The position numbers and the translations under genes are program-made. Under the pieces are notes generated by a model. It saw only the letters and a program-made list of their open reading frames with translations, had not been told where the DNA came from and ran no database searches. A stretch of 64,000 nucleotides of DNA from Thermasporomyces composti. GTDB taxonomy: Bacteria > Actinomycetota > Actinomycetes > Propionibacteriales > Actinopolymorphaceae. This document shows positions 19,807 through 28,602 of the stretch, one piece after another; positions within the stretch are counted from its first letter, which is position 1, and the number at the start of each line of letters is the position of its first letter. The stretch covers positions 1,364,001 through 1,428,000 of the forward strand of contig NZ_QTUC01000001.1 of NCBI RefSeq assembly GCF_003386795.1, read 5' to 3'.

Positions 19807-20883
19807 ATGACACGCATGCGGGCGGGCATCGTCGGCACCGGGGGGATCGCGGGCTCCCACGCCCGAGCGCTGTCGGCGTACGCCGACCAGGTGGAGCTCG
19901 TGGCGATCGCGGAGATCGATCCCCAGCGGCGAGAGAAGTTCGGCAAGGAATGGTCGGTGCCGGGCCGCTACCCCACGCTGGCGGCCATGCTCGAGCGTGA
20001 GCGACTCGACCTGGTGCACCTGTGCACACCGCCCGGGGTCCACGCCACGGACGCGATCACGGCGTTGGACGCGGGCGCGACGGTGATCTGCGAGAAGCCG
20101 CCCTGCCTCTCCCTCGCCGAGTTCGACTCGATCCTCGAGGCCGAGCGACGGAACCCCGGCCACTTCGTCGGGATCTTCCAGCACCGGTTCGGCAGCGCGG
20201 GACAGGCCGCGCGTCGACTGATCCGCGACGGCGTCCTCGGTCGCCCGCTGGTCGCCGTCTGCCACACGCTGTGGTACCGCGGCGACGCCTACTACCAGGT
20301 CGAGTGGCGAGGGCGCTGGGACACCGAGGGCGGCGGGCCCACCATGGGCCACGGCATCCACCAGATCGACCTGCTCGGGTACCTCCTCGGTGACTGGACG
20401 GAGATCTCCGCCCGCGCGCCACGCCTCGCACGGGACGTCGAGACCGAGGACGTCTCCCTCGCCCACATGACGTTCGCCAACGGGGCGGTCGCGAGCGTCG
20501 TCAACAGCGTCCTGTCGCCTCGCCAGGAGAGCTACCTGCGTTTCGACTTCGAGCTCGGCACGCTCGAGGTGAGCCACCTCTACGGCTACTCCGTCGACTC
20601 GTGGCGCTTCACCCCGCTGCCCGGGTCACCCGCGGAAGAGCACCCGCCGTGGCCGCCCGAGGGCGAGGACGTGCCGAGCTCCCACCGCGCCCAGCTGGGC
20701 GCCGTCCTCGCCAGCCTGCGCGCGGGCGAGCGTCCGCCGGCGACTGGAGCGAGCCTGCGGCGCACGCTCGAGATCGTCACCGGCATCTACGCCTCGGCCT
20801 TCACCGGCCGCCCGGTGCGCCGCGACGAGCTGACCGCGGACAACCCCTTCTACCACCAGCTGAACGGAGGGTCGGGCGCATGA
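19807..20883 (+). CDS. Gfo/Idh/MocA family oxidoreductase
   Basis: 358 residues. The N-terminal NAD(P)-binding Rossmann fold opens GIVGTGGIAGSHA (residues ~7-19), and the EKP motif (CEKPPCLS) marks the family. The C-terminal domain has GPTMGHGIHQIDLLGYLLG, supplying the conserved His and Asp. Such enzymes oxidise a sugar or cyclitol hydroxyl. ATG at 19807 has GGGAGG six bases before it and a LacI-like palindrome just upstream. The stop overlaps the start of the DUF6807 gene (ATGA), so the two products are made together. Substrate unknown. Confidence 0.9.
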   Translation: MTRMRAGIVGTGGIAGSHARALSAYADQVELVAIAEIDPQRREKFGKEWSVPGRYPTLAAMLERERLDLVHLCTPPGVHATDAITALDAGATVICEKPPCLSLAEFDSILEAERRNPGHFVGIFQHRFGSAGQAARRLIRDGVLGRPLVAVCHTLWYRGDAYYQVEWRGRWDTEGGGPTMGHGIHQIDLLGYLLGDWTEISARAPRLARDVETEDVSLAHMTFANGAVASVVNSVLSPRQESYLRFDFELGTLEVSHLYGYSVDSWRFTPLPGSPAEEHPPWPPEGEDVPSSHRAQLGAVLASLRAGERPPATGASLRRTLEIVTGIYASAFTGRPVRRDELTADNPFYHQLNGGSGA

Positions 20884-21782
20884 CCAGCCTCAGCCTCGTC
20901 GGGGACGACACGTCCTTGTCGATCCGCGCCGGTGACGTCGAGCTGTGTCGGTACGTCTACGTCTCCGACGTCGCGCAGTTCGAGTCGCCGCGCCCCTACC
21001 TCCACCCGGTGCGCACGCTGCGAGGTCACCTGGTCTCGCTGTACCGACCGCACGACCACGTGTGGCACAAGGGCATCTCGCTCGCCCTGCCCAACGTCGG
21101 GGAGGCGAACTTCTGGGGTGGCCCGACGTTCGTACGCGGCAAGGGCTACGTGCAGCTCCCCAACAACGGCACCCAACGGCACGAGGGCTTCGACGTCGCG
21201 GACGTCGCCGACGGTGTGGCTCGGATCCGGGAACGCCTCACCTGGGTCACCGAGCAGGGCGAGACGTGGCTGACGGAGGTGCGAGAGCTGCGCGTCTCGC
21301 CGCTCGCCGACGAGTCCGCCTGGCGGCTGTCGTTCGCGACGGCCCTCACCAACCGGCGTGGGCGTGCGATCCCGTTCGGCAGCCCCACGACCGAGGGCCG
21401 TCCCAAGGCGGGCTACGCCGGGTTGTTCTGGCGCGGGCCGCGGTCGTTCAACAAGGGAGCGATCCTCGCCTCCGACGGCCCAGGCGGGCCCGGGATGATG
21501 GGCGAGCGCGCCGCCTGGCTCGCCTACGTCGGCAAGCACGACGAGGTCGACGCCAGCTCCACCGTGGTGTTCCGCGACGCCGCGTCGAACCCCGGGCATC
21601 CGACGAAGTGGTTCGTGCGCGACGACCCGTACGCGTGCGTGTGTCCGGCTCCCTTCTTCGACGAGGTGGTGGAGCTGCCGGACGGTGAGACGCTGTCGCT
21701 CCAGTACGACGTGCTGATCGCTGACGGCGCCTGGGACAGCGAGCGGATCGCGTCCACACTGGCCGCCCTCCCCGCGCTCTAG
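20880..21782 (+). CDS. DUF6807 (PmoA-like) family protein
   Basis: 300 residues starting at the ATG of an ATGA overlap with the Gfo gene. The conserved core includes RPYLHPVRTLRGH, RPHDHVWHKGISLALPNVGEANFWGG, a GSPTTEGRPKAGYAGLFWRGPRSF segment and HPTKWFVRDDPYACVCPAPFF. This is the family once labelled methane oxygenase PmoA by similarity; it is not a methane monooxygenase. The His-rich DHVWHKG suggests metal or sugar binding. The family is usually found beside Gfo oxidoreductases in carbohydrate loci, as here, so a role on oxidised sugars is inferred. No biochemical function is claimed. Confidence 0.85.
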   Translation: MTSLSLVGDDTSLSIRAGDVELCRYVYVSDVAQFESPRPYLHPVRTLRGHLVSLYRPHDHVWHKGISLALPNVGEANFWGGPTFVRGKGYVQLPNNGTQRHEGFDVADVADGVARIRERLTWVTEQGETWLTEVRELRVSPLADESAWRLSFATALTNRRGRAIPFGSPTTEGRPKAGYAGLFWRGPRSFNKGAILASDGPGGPGMMGERAAWLAYVGKHDEVDASSTVVFRDAASNPGHPTKWFVRDDPYACVCPAPFFDEVVELPDGETLSLQYDVLIADGAWDSERIASTLAALPAL

Positions 21783-21907
21783 GACCCAGCGCCACCGGAG
21801 ACGCGGGCGGGACGGAGGCGTGCGGGACGGCCGCCGCTCGGCGACGTTCGTCCTCGCCCTTCGGGTGCAGGACACCGGCCGTCGGCTTGAGCACGTCGGC
21901 GCACTAT

Positions 21908-21923
21908 ACGAACATATGTTCGT
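21908..21923. promoter_or_regulatory. LexA (SOS) box over the dinB start
   Basis: ACGAACATATGTTCGT is a perfect 16-bp palindrome containing the actinobacterial/Gram-positive LexA core CGAAC-N4-GTTCG. The only ATG that could start the polymerase gene (21916-21918) lies inside it. This predicts direct LexA repression and DNA-damage induction of the gene. Confidence 0.85.
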
Positions 21924-23199
21924 GCTCGTGGAGCCGTCCATCCTGCACGCCGACCTCGACGCGTTCTACGCCTCGGTCGAGCAGCGCGACGATCCGTCCC
22001 TGCGCGGTCGACCGGTGATCGTCGGCGCCGGCGTGGTGCTCGCCGCGAGCTACGAGGCGAAGGCGTACGGCGTGCGGACCGCGATGTCCGTCGCCCAGGC
22101 TCGCCACCTGTGTCCGCCCGCGATCGTCGTCCCACCCCGCCTCTCCGCCTACACGGCGGCGAGCAGGGACGTGTTCGACGTCTTCCGGCGCACCACGCCG
22201 CTGGTCGAAGGGCTGTCCATCGACGAGGCGTTCCTCGACGTCAGCGGCCTGCGCCAGCTGGTCGGTCCGGCCGCCGACATCGCCGCCGACCTGCGGCGTC
22301 AGGTGCGCGAGCACGTCGGCCTGCCGATCACGGTCGGGGTGGCCACCACCAAGTTCCTCGCCAAGGTGGCCAGCGGGGTGGCCAAGCCCGACGGGTTGCT
22401 CGTCGTGCCCGCCGGCGGCGAGCTCGCCTTCCTCCACCCGCTTCCCGTCGAGCGGCTGTGGGGCGTCGGTCCGGTGACGGCGGCCAAGCTGCGTGAGCGT
22501 GGCATTCGGACGGTCGGCGACGTCGCGCGGGCCGGGGAGCCGGCGTTGGTGGCGATGCTCGGGCGCGCGCTCGGCCGACGCGTCTACGCGCTCGCGTTCG
22601 CCCGCGACCCTCGTCCGGTCCAGGTGGGACGACGCCGGCGATCCATCGGCGCGCAGCGGGCGCTGCGCCGTCAGCAGGCGACGTCGGCGACCGTCGGCGC
22701 CACCATCGTCGCCCTCGCCGACCGAGTGACTCGACGGATGCGCGCGGCGGGCCGGGTCGGCCGCACGGTCGTCCTGCGGCTGCGCTTCGGTGACTTCACG
22801 CGTGCCACCCGATCGCTGACCCTCCCCCACCCGACGGCGCGAACCGACACGATCCTCGCCGCCGCGCGACGGCTCCTGGCCGACGCGCGGCCGCTCACCG
22901 AGCGGCGTGGCCTCACCTTGATCGGCCTCGCGGTCACCAACCTCGCGGACATCCGGTCGATTCCGGCGGTCCAGCTCCCGCTTCCCTTGGAGGAACCGCA
23001 CGCGGCGGGACATCTCGCGAGGACGACACCGGCTGCGGGAACGGCGCATCGTGGGGAACTTCCGGGACTCGGTCACGTCGACTCCGCCCTCGACGCCGCG
23101 GTGGATGGCGTCCGCTCTCGTTTCGGCACCTCAGCCATCACCCGGGCGGTGCTCCTCGGGCGCGACACCGGCATCACCGTGCCCCTGCTTCCGGACTGA
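21916..23199 (+). CDS. dinB: DNA polymerase IV (Y-family)
   Basis: A 427-residue translesion DNA polymerase. Palm motifs ILHADLDAFYASVEQRDDPSLRG (metal Asp residues) and SIDEAFLDVSG carry the catalytic carboxylates. The fingers follow, then a helix-hairpin-helix thumb region (LWGVGPVTAAKLRERGI), and the little-finger domain begins near 240. A C-terminal extension has QLPLPLEE, a plausible beta-clamp-binding peptide, then a DSALDAAVDGVRSRFG segment typical of actinobacterial DinB. The start is uncertain: the ATG at 21916 lies inside a LexA box, and GTG codons at 21922 and 21928 would give a leaderless mRNA if the promoter -10 lies within the box. The gene stands alone. Confidence 0.93.
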   Translation: MFVLVEPSILHADLDAFYASVEQRDDPSLRGRPVIVGAGVVLAASYEAKAYGVRTAMSVAQARHLCPPAIVVPPRLSAYTAASRDVFDVFRRTTPLVEGLSIDEAFLDVSGLRQLVGPAADIAADLRRQVREHVGLPITVGVATTKFLAKVASGVAKPDGLLVVPAGGELAFLHPLPVERLWGVGPVTAAKLRERGIRTVGDVARAGEPALVAMLGRALGRRVYALAFARDPRPVQVGRRRRSIGAQRALRRQQATSATVGATIVALADRVTRRMRAAGRVGRTVVLRLRFGDFTRATRSLTLPHPTARTDTILAAARRLLADARPLTERRGLTLIGLAVTNLADIRSIPAVQLPLPLEEPHAAGHLARTTPAAGTAHRGELPGLGHVDSALDAAVDGVRSRFGTSAITRAVLLGRDTGITVPLLPD

Positions 23200-23213
23200 C
23201 GCGTCACCCCAGA

Positions 23214-23227
23214 GGTCCCATGGGACC
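23214..23227. repeat. perfect 14-bp palindrome after dinB
   Basis: GGTCCCA directly joined to TGGGACC, 15 bases past the dinB stop. It could be a weak terminator or a protein-binding site; there is no T-run. Confidence 0.5.
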
Positions 23228-23296
23228 GCTTGAATGCTGCGCGCAGGACCCGCGGCGGGCTGATCCGACGGCCCGAGGGGAACGGGCGTCACCTCG

Positions 23297-23326
23297 CCCT
23301 GGCGCACGGCGGTTGCGCCGCCAGGG
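23297..23326 (+). other. hairpin in the leader of the VOC gene
   Basis: CCCTGGCG (23297-23304) pairs with CGCCAGGG (23319-23326) around a 14-base loop, and CTCGCC/GGCGAG can extend it past a bulge. It lies about 140 bases before the VOC start, so it may be a terminator of dinB transcription or a structured leader. The 263-base gap holds no other feature I can support. Confidence 0.4.
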
Positions 23327-23462
23327 GGAAGGCGAGAGGCTGGAGCGTGTCGGAGTCGCCACGGACAGCGACCCCAACACCACCCGCCGCCCGTCTCCCG
23401 CCACCAAGGCCACGGCGGGCGCACGACCTCACACGCGCCACACGCGCGGGAAGGAGGCGGCC

Positions 23463-23846
23463 ATGGGACGGCCAGTCGTGCACTTCGAGATCACCGGACG
23501 AGACGGGCAAGCGCTTCGGAGCTTCTACACCCGGCTGTTCGACTGGCAGATCGACGCGGACAACCCGATGGGCTACGGGATGGTCGCCCGGGAAGGCAAC
23601 ACGACCGAGGACGGCGTCGGGATCGGCGGTGGCATCGCCGGCATGCCCGAAGGCGAAGGTGGCGGATACGTCACGTTCTACGTCTCCGTCCCGGACGTCG
23701 AGGCCACGCTCACCCAGGTCGAGAGCCTCGGCGGGAGCCGGGCGCTCGGCCCCGAGAAGATCTCCGACGACCTCGTCATCGGGCAGTTTCGGGACCCGGA
23801 GGGCAACCTGATCGGCGTCATCCAGGCGATGTCACAGTCTGCCTGA
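23463..23846 (+). CDS. single-domain VOC family protein
   Basis: A 127-residue glyoxalase-fold protein: VVHFEITGRDGQALRSFYTRLFDW at the N-terminus, a Gly-rich GIGGGIAGMPEGEGGGYVTFYV centre and the C-terminal FRDPEGNLIGVIQ. The N-terminal His and C-terminal Glu are plausible metal ligands. The family includes bleomycin-resistance-like binding proteins and glyoxalase-like enzymes; the ligand is unknown. ATG at 23463 follows a strong GGAAGGAGG. It lies between dinB and the Ada-AlkA gene but no functional link is evident. Confidence 0.88.
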   Translation: MGRPVVHFEITGRDGQALRSFYTRLFDWQIDADNPMGYGMVAREGNTTEDGVGIGGGIAGMPEGEGGGYVTFYVSVPDVEATLTQVESLGGSRALGPEKISDDLVIGQFRDPEGNLIGVIQAMSQSA

Positions 23847-23910
23847 GCACCCACATCCCGGGCTGAGCGCAGCGGGCTCCGGCACGGCGGCGTCCCCCAC
23901 GCTGGCGTCC

Positions 23911-25569
23911 ATGTCCGATTCCCGCCAGCGCCGGTGGACGCCGCGTGCCAAGCTCGGCAGTGTGCTGCCCTCGTTCGACCAGTGCTACCGAGCCGTGGAG
24001 TCGCGGGACCAGCGCTTCGACGGCTGGATCTACGTGGGGGTGACCTCCACCGGGATCTACTGCCGGCCGAGCTGTCCCGCGGTGACACCGCGACGGCGCC
24101 ATGTCCGGTTCTTCCCCACCGCGGCCGCCGCCCAGCAGGCCGGGTTCCGCGCGTGCCGGCGGTGCCGACCCGACGCCGTACCCGGCTCGCCGGAGTGGGA
24201 CGTCCGGGCCGACGTCGCCGCCCGCGCGATGCGACTGATCGACGACGGACTGGTCGAGCGGGAGGGGGTCACCGGACTCGCGGCCCGTCTCGGCTATACG
24301 ACTCGTCACCTCAACCGCATCCTGGTCGCCGAGCTCGGGGCCGGCGCACTCGCCTTGGCCCGGGCCCGTCGCGCGCACACGGCCCGACTGCTTCTGGAGA
24401 CCACGACCCTGCCCATCACCGACGTGGCGTTCGCCGCCGGCTTCGGCAGCGTTCGGCAGTTCAACGACACGGTGCGCGCCGTCTTCGGGGCCACGCCGAG
24501 CGCGGTCCGGGATGCCGCCCGACGTCAGACGCCGACGGATGGCGCGGTCGCGATCCGCCTGCCCTACCGCGGGCCCTACGACGTGGAGGCGACCTGGCGC
24601 TACCTCGCCGACCGCGCCGTGCCCGGCCTGGAGGAGGTGACCGACCAGACCTACCGACGCGTCCTCCGCCTCCATCACGGCACCGCGGTCGTCGAGCTGT
24701 CCCCGGCTGATGGGTTCATCCGCTGTGCGCTGCGCCTCGCCGACCTGCGTGACCTGGGGTCGGCCGCGGCCCGCTGCCGCAGGCTGCTGCACCTCGACGC
24801 CGATCCCGACGGGGTCGTGGACGCGCTGGGGTCCGACCCGCTCCTCGGACCGTTGGTGCGCGCCCGACCGGGTCTGCGCGTCCCGGGGAGCGTCGATCCG
24901 CTCGAGGCGGCGGTTCGCGCGATCGTCGGTCAGCAAGTCTCCGTCGCCGCGGCGCGAACGGTCGCCGCTCGGCTCGTCACCAGCTACGGCGAGCGGCTCG
25001 CCGCTCCCGTCGGCTCGCTCACGCACGCGTTCCCGTCAGCGGCGGCGTTGGCCGAGGCCGACCAGCTGCCGATGCCGCGCGCGCGGGTCCGCACGATCCG
25101 TGCGCTCGCCGCCGCTGTGGCAGCCGGGGATCTGCACCTCGACCCAGGCACGGACCTCAACGAGACCACCGCCGCCCTCCGCGCCGTCCCAGGCATCGGG
25201 CCGTGGACCGCCTCCTACATCGCGCTGCGCGGTCTGCGGGACCCCGATGCGTTCCCGGCCAGCGACCTCGGTATCCGTCGCGCGCTCGCCGGCCTCGGCG
25301 TCCCCGACGAGCCGCGTACGATCGCGACCCTCGCGGAGCGCTGGCGACCCCTGCGAAGCTACGCGGCGCAGCACCTGTGGACCTTCCGCAGCGTCGATCC
25401 CGCGGGTCGAGCCAGGAGCGATCGACCAGGGGGCGAGAGGCTGGACACCGATCGACCCAGGGCCGGTCACCCTCGAGACAGCAGCGCGGGCGCGAGGACT
25501 GGCCACGCGAAGGCTCGGCGGACGGACACCCACCACGGCACCATCCGAAGGCGAGGACACGCAGCATGA
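23911..25569 (+). CDS. Ada-type regulator fused to AlkA DNA glycosylase
   Basis: 552 residues with three modules. The Ada metal-binding domain (~25-95) has four zinc-site cysteines, C51 and C55 in GIYCRPSC and C82 and C85 in ACRRC; C51 corresponds to the phosphotriester methyl acceptor of Ada. An AraC-type helix-turn-helix (~105-205, AARLGYTTRHLNRILVAELG and ITDVAFAAGFGSVRQFNDTV) comes next. The AlkA N-domain and HhH-GPD glycosylase (~215-490) follow, with AIVGQQVSVAAARTVA, VPGIGPWTASY and the catalytic Asp in PASDLGIRRAL (D452). It should sense and excise alkylation damage. About 55 extra charged residues at the end reach an ATGA overlap with ogt. The start is weakly supported; GTG 23962 is an alternative. 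Confidence 0.92.
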   Translation: MSDSRQRRWTPRAKLGSVLPSFDQCYRAVESRDQRFDGWIYVGVTSTGIYCRPSCPAVTPRRRHVRFFPTAAAAQQAGFRACRRCRPDAVPGSPEWDVRADVAARAMRLIDDGLVEREGVTGLAARLGYTTRHLNRILVAELGAGALALARARRAHTARLLLETTTLPITDVAFAAGFGSVRQFNDTVRAVFGATPSAVRDAARRQTPTDGAVAIRLPYRGPYDVEATWRYLADRAVPGLEEVTDQTYRRVLRLHHGTAVVELSPADGFIRCALRLADLRDLGSAAARCRRLLHLDADPDGVVDALGSDPLLGPLVRARPGLRVPGSVDPLEAAVRAIVGQQVSVAAARTVAARLVTSYGERLAAPVGSLTHAFPSAAALAEADQLPMPRARVRTIRALAAAVAAGDLHLDPGTDLNETTAALRAVPGIGPWTASYIALRGLRDPDAFPASDLGIRRALAGLGVPDEPRTIATLAERWRPLRSYAAQHLWTFRSVDPAGRARSDRPGGERLDTDRPRAGHPRDSSAGARTGHAKARRTDTHHGTIRRRGHAA

Positions 25570-26111
25570 CCGCGAACACCACACGCTCCACCACGGACGC
25601 CGTGGCGCTCGGCCCCGCCGCCACGGGCCACGTCGACACCGTCACCGTCGACTCCCCGGTCGGCGCGTTGGAGCTGCGCGCGCGTGCGGGGTTCCTCACC
25701 CACGTCCTCTTCGTCGGGTCGGCGCCGATCGAGACCGTGGACACCGACAACCCGGTCCTGCGCGCGGCGGTGGAGCAGCTGAACGCCTACTTCGCCGGCG
25801 AGTCGACCGCGTTCGACCTCCCCTTGCGGCCGGAGGGAACCCCGTTCCAACAGCGGGTCTGGGCCGCGCTCGCCGACATCCCCTACGGCGAGACCCGCAC
25901 CTACGCCGAGATCGCCCGCGCGATCGGTGCACCCACCGCGTATCGAGCGGTCGGCGCGGCCAACGGACAGAACCCGCTGCCGATCGTTCTCCCCTGTCAC
26001 CGGGTCATCGGCTCCAACGGTTCGCTCACCGGATACGGCGGAGGCATGGAGCGCAAGCGGATCTTGCTCGAGCTCGAGGCGCGGGTTCGTCTCCAGCGCG
26101 AGTTCGCCTAG
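25566..26111 (+). CDS. ogt: methylated-DNA-protein-cysteine methyltransferase
   Basis: A 181-residue suicide repair protein that moves the alkyl group of O6-alkylguanine to its own cysteine. The active site is IVLPCHRVIG (C144), with the Arg-finger/recognition helix YAEIARAIGAPTAYRAVGAANGQNP before it and SLTGYGGGMERKRILLELE after it. The ATG start overlaps the stop of the Ada-AlkA gene (ATGA at 25566-25569), so translation is coupled and both alkylation-repair activities would be induced together. Length is normal. Confidence 0.95.
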   Translation: MTANTTRSTTDAVALGPAATGHVDTVTVDSPVGALELRARAGFLTHVLFVGSAPIETVDTDNPVLRAAVEQLNAYFAGESTAFDLPLRPEGTPFQQRVWAALADIPYGETRTYAEIARAIGAPTAYRAVGAANGQNPLPIVLPCHRVIGSNGSLTGYGGGMERKRILLELEARVRLQREFA

Positions 26112-26161
26112 CCGACTCCGCGGGCACGGGTCCTCGCGGCGGTGTGCCACAGTGGGAAAGC

Positions 26162-27337
26162 ATGCGGGTCGTTGTGATCGGTGCGGGGATCGTCGGCGCG
26201 AGCACCGCCTACCACCTGGCCACGCGGTACGGCACTCGCGGGGACCTCGACGTCGTCCTCGTCGACCGCGAGGACGCCGGTCGAGCGACGGACGCGGGCG
26301 CGGGCATCGTCTGCCCGTGGATCTCGCCCTACGTCGACACTCGCTCCCCCGCCTACCAGCTCAACGTGCGCGGTGCGAGCTACTACCCCCGCCTGCTCGC
26401 CCGGCTGGCGGAGGCCGGCGAACCACATTCTGGTTTCTCCGCCGTGGGAGCGGTCTTCGTCTCACCCGATCCCGACGAGGTCGCCCGCGCCTACGAACAC
26501 CTCGCGGCCCGGACCGCGCGAACTCCCGCGGCGGGCGTCGCCACACGGCTCCAGCCAGAGGAGGTTCGGAGGCTCTTCCCTCCACTGCGCGCGGACCTCG
26601 GCGGCGTCCACGTCAGTGGAGGCGGACGGGTCGACGGCAGGGTCCTCCGTGACGTCCTGCTACGTGCGGGCTCGCGGTTCGGGGTGCGGCGACTCACCCG
26701 ATCCGCCCGTCTTCTCCTCGACCACGACCGCTGCACCGGCGTCGTGGTCGACGGCCCCGGTGGCGGCAAGGCGATCAGGGCGGACGCGGTGGTGGTGGCT
26801 GCTGGAGCGTGGAGCGACCAGATTCTCGCCCCGACAGGCGTTCGCGTCGGTGTGGCGCCCCAGAAGGGTCAGATCGTCCACTTGCACGCACCGGACACCG
26901 ACACCTCGAGCTGGCCGGTGATCCAGCCGGCTGGCTCCCACTACCTGCTGGCGTTCCCGGGCGGCCGGATCGTGGTGGGCGCGACCCGCGAGGACGGGTC
27001 CGGCTACGACGTCCGGATCACCGCGGCGGGGTTGCGCGAGGTCCTCTCCGACGCCCTCGCGGTGGCGCCTGGGCTCGGTGACTTGACCGTCCTGGAGACC
27101 CGCGTCGGCCTGCGTCCGCTCAGTGACGACGGCCTGCCCGTCGTGGGACGCCTCCCCCACGACGAGAACGTCGTGGTCGCGACCGGCCTCGGTGCGACGG
27201 GACTCACCGCCGGCCCCTACGTCGGCGCGCTGGCCGCCGCCTTGGCGCTGGGCGAGGACCTCGACGTGCTCGAGGACGACACGCCCAACCAACCACCTCT
27301 CGACCTGGCGCCGTTCCGCCCGGGTCGACATCGCTGA
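26162..27337 (+). CDS. FAD-dependent amine/D-amino acid oxidase (DadA/DAO class)
   Basis: 391 residues. The N-terminal FAD motif GAGIVGASTAYHLA begins at residue 7 and is followed by VLVDREDAGRATDAGAGIVCPW. The substrate domain has PQKGQIVHL and QPAGSHYLLAFPGGRIVVGATRE, and the C-terminal RVGLRPLSDDGLPVVGRLP plus TGLGATGLTAGPYVG closes the FAD site. It would oxidise a D-amino acid, glycine or sarcosine-like amine. The ATG at 26162 directly precedes the Rossmann strand; the much longer open frame upstream is a shadow of the glycosylase and ogt genes. It lies 50 bases after ogt and may be in the same transcript. Confidence 0.9.
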   Translation: MRVVVIGAGIVGASTAYHLATRYGTRGDLDVVLVDREDAGRATDAGAGIVCPWISPYVDTRSPAYQLNVRGASYYPRLLARLAEAGEPHSGFSAVGAVFVSPDPDEVARAYEHLAARTARTPAAGVATRLQPEEVRRLFPPLRADLGGVHVSGGGRVDGRVLRDVLLRAGSRFGVRRLTRSARLLLDHDRCTGVVVDGPGGGKAIRADAVVVAAGAWSDQILAPTGVRVGVAPQKGQIVHLHAPDTDTSSWPVIQPAGSHYLLAFPGGRIVVGATREDGSGYDVRITAAGLREVLSDALAVAPGLGDLTVLETRVGLRPLSDDGLPVVGRLPHDENVVVATGLGATGLTAGPYVGALAAALALGEDLDVLEDDTPNQPPLDLAPFRPGRHR

Positions 27338-27501
27338 CCGGCAGAGTCGCCTCGGCCGGCCCGATTCCGCGGTCCGGCGCAGTCGGGCGCGGCAGGCGGT
27401 GCGCCGGGGTGACCGGATCACGCCGATCCGTGGTGCGACGCGGACGCGGGGCGAGGTGACCCGGTAGGTTGCAGGCGAGCTCGGACGCTACGGAGGCACA
27501 G

Positions 27502-28545
27502 GTGGCTACCTCGCGACTGGTCTACATCGGCTCGTTCACCAAAGGCGCCGGCGGTGAGGGCACCGGCATCAGCCTGGCCCGCCAGGACCCGACGACGGGA
27601 GCGCTTGAGCTCGTGGGGGTGGTGGCGGAGACGGTCTCCCCGGCGTTCCTCGCCTTCCACCCGAACGGCCGCTACCTGTACGCGGTCAACGAGCAGGCGG
27701 ACGCGTCCGTCGTCGCGTACGCCGTCGAGGGGGACGGGGCTCTCCGAGCGCTCGGCAGCCAGCCGACCGGCGGCAAAGGCGCCTGCCACCTGACCGTGCA
27801 CCCCTCCGGACGGTACGTGCTCACCGCGAACTACGGCAGCGGGCACGTGTCGGTGCACCCGATTGGCGACGACGGCTCGCTCGGGCCACGGAGCGACCTG
27901 GTCCAGCACGTCGGTTCCGGCCCGAACCAGGCCCGGCAGGAGGGACCGCACGCTCACCAGGTGCGGGTGGATCCCTCGGGTCGGTGGGTGCTGGCGGTCG
28001 ATCTCGGCATCGACGCGATCCTCACGTACAGCCTGGACCTCGACACTGGCCGGCTGACGCCGGGTCCGGTCGCGGCGACCGCGCCCGGAGCCGGGCCCCG
28101 CCATCTGGCGTTCGGGGCGGACAGCACCGTGCATGTGGCCGGTGAGCTGGACTCGACCGTCACCACGTACACGCTCGATGCGGAGACAGGCCGACTGGAG
28201 CGCCAAGGCGTGGCGCCGTCGACGGTGGCGGAAGCTCCGGAGACCAACTACCCCTCCGAGATCGCGATCAGCGACGACGCGCGCTTCCTCTACGTCGCCA
28301 ATCGCGGGCTGGACGTCATCGGCACGCTGTCGGTCTCAGGGACCGAGGTCAAGCCTGTGGCCGACACCCCGACCGGCGGCGCATGGCCGCGGCATCTCGC
28401 CGTCATCGGCCACCACCTCTACGTCGCCAACGAGAGGTCCCACGAGGTCACCCACTTCGTGTTGGACGAGCGGACGGGCGTGCCGCAGCAGGCGTCCGAC
28501 GTGCTCCGGACCCCAAGCCCGGCATGCATCGTGGCCGCGCCCTGA
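27502..28545 (+). CDS. lactonase (6-phosphogluconolactonase-type beta-propeller)
   Basis: 347 residues of the YbhE/Pgl seven-bladed propeller family, which hydrolyses sugar lactones such as 6-phosphogluconolactone. Repeated blade motifs FHPNGRYLYAVNE, VHPSGRYVLTANYGSGHVSV, VDPSGRWVLAVDLG and ISDDARFLYVANRGLD are clear, as is HAHQVRVDP. The GTG at 27502 has CGGAGG eight bases upstream. It is convergent with the alcohol dehydrogenase gene. Near Gfo and MDR sugar dehydrogenases it could open lactones formed by sugar oxidation, which is an inference. Confidence 0.9.
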   Translation: MATSRLVYIGSFTKGAGGEGTGISLARQDPTTGALELVGVVAETVSPAFLAFHPNGRYLYAVNEQADASVVAYAVEGDGALRALGSQPTGGKGACHLTVHPSGRYVLTANYGSGHVSVHPIGDDGSLGPRSDLVQHVGSGPNQARQEGPHAHQVRVDPSGRWVLAVDLGIDAILTYSLDLDTGRLTPGPVAATAPGAGPRHLAFGADSTVHVAGELDSTVTTYTLDAETGRLERQGVAPSTVAEAPETNYPSEIAISDDARFLYVANRGLDVIGTLSVSGTEVKPVADTPTGGAWPRHLAVIGHHLYVANERSHEVTHFVLDERTGVPQQASDVLRTPSPACIVAAP

Positions 28546-28602
28546 CCGGACGCACGCTGCCGTCCCGGCCGCGCGCTGACACCGGCCACACGCTGGCGGC
28601 GC

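Noticed and set aside
24710-26161. in-frame extension of the amine oxidase over the Ada-AlkA and ogt genes
   Set aside because: The extension is Arg/Ser-rich and overlaps two well-supported genes; the true start is the ATG at 26162.
27407-27440. CGGATC/GATCCG inverted repeat before the lactonase as a terminator
   Set aside because: Arms of only six bases in very GC-rich DNA; chance occurrence is likely.
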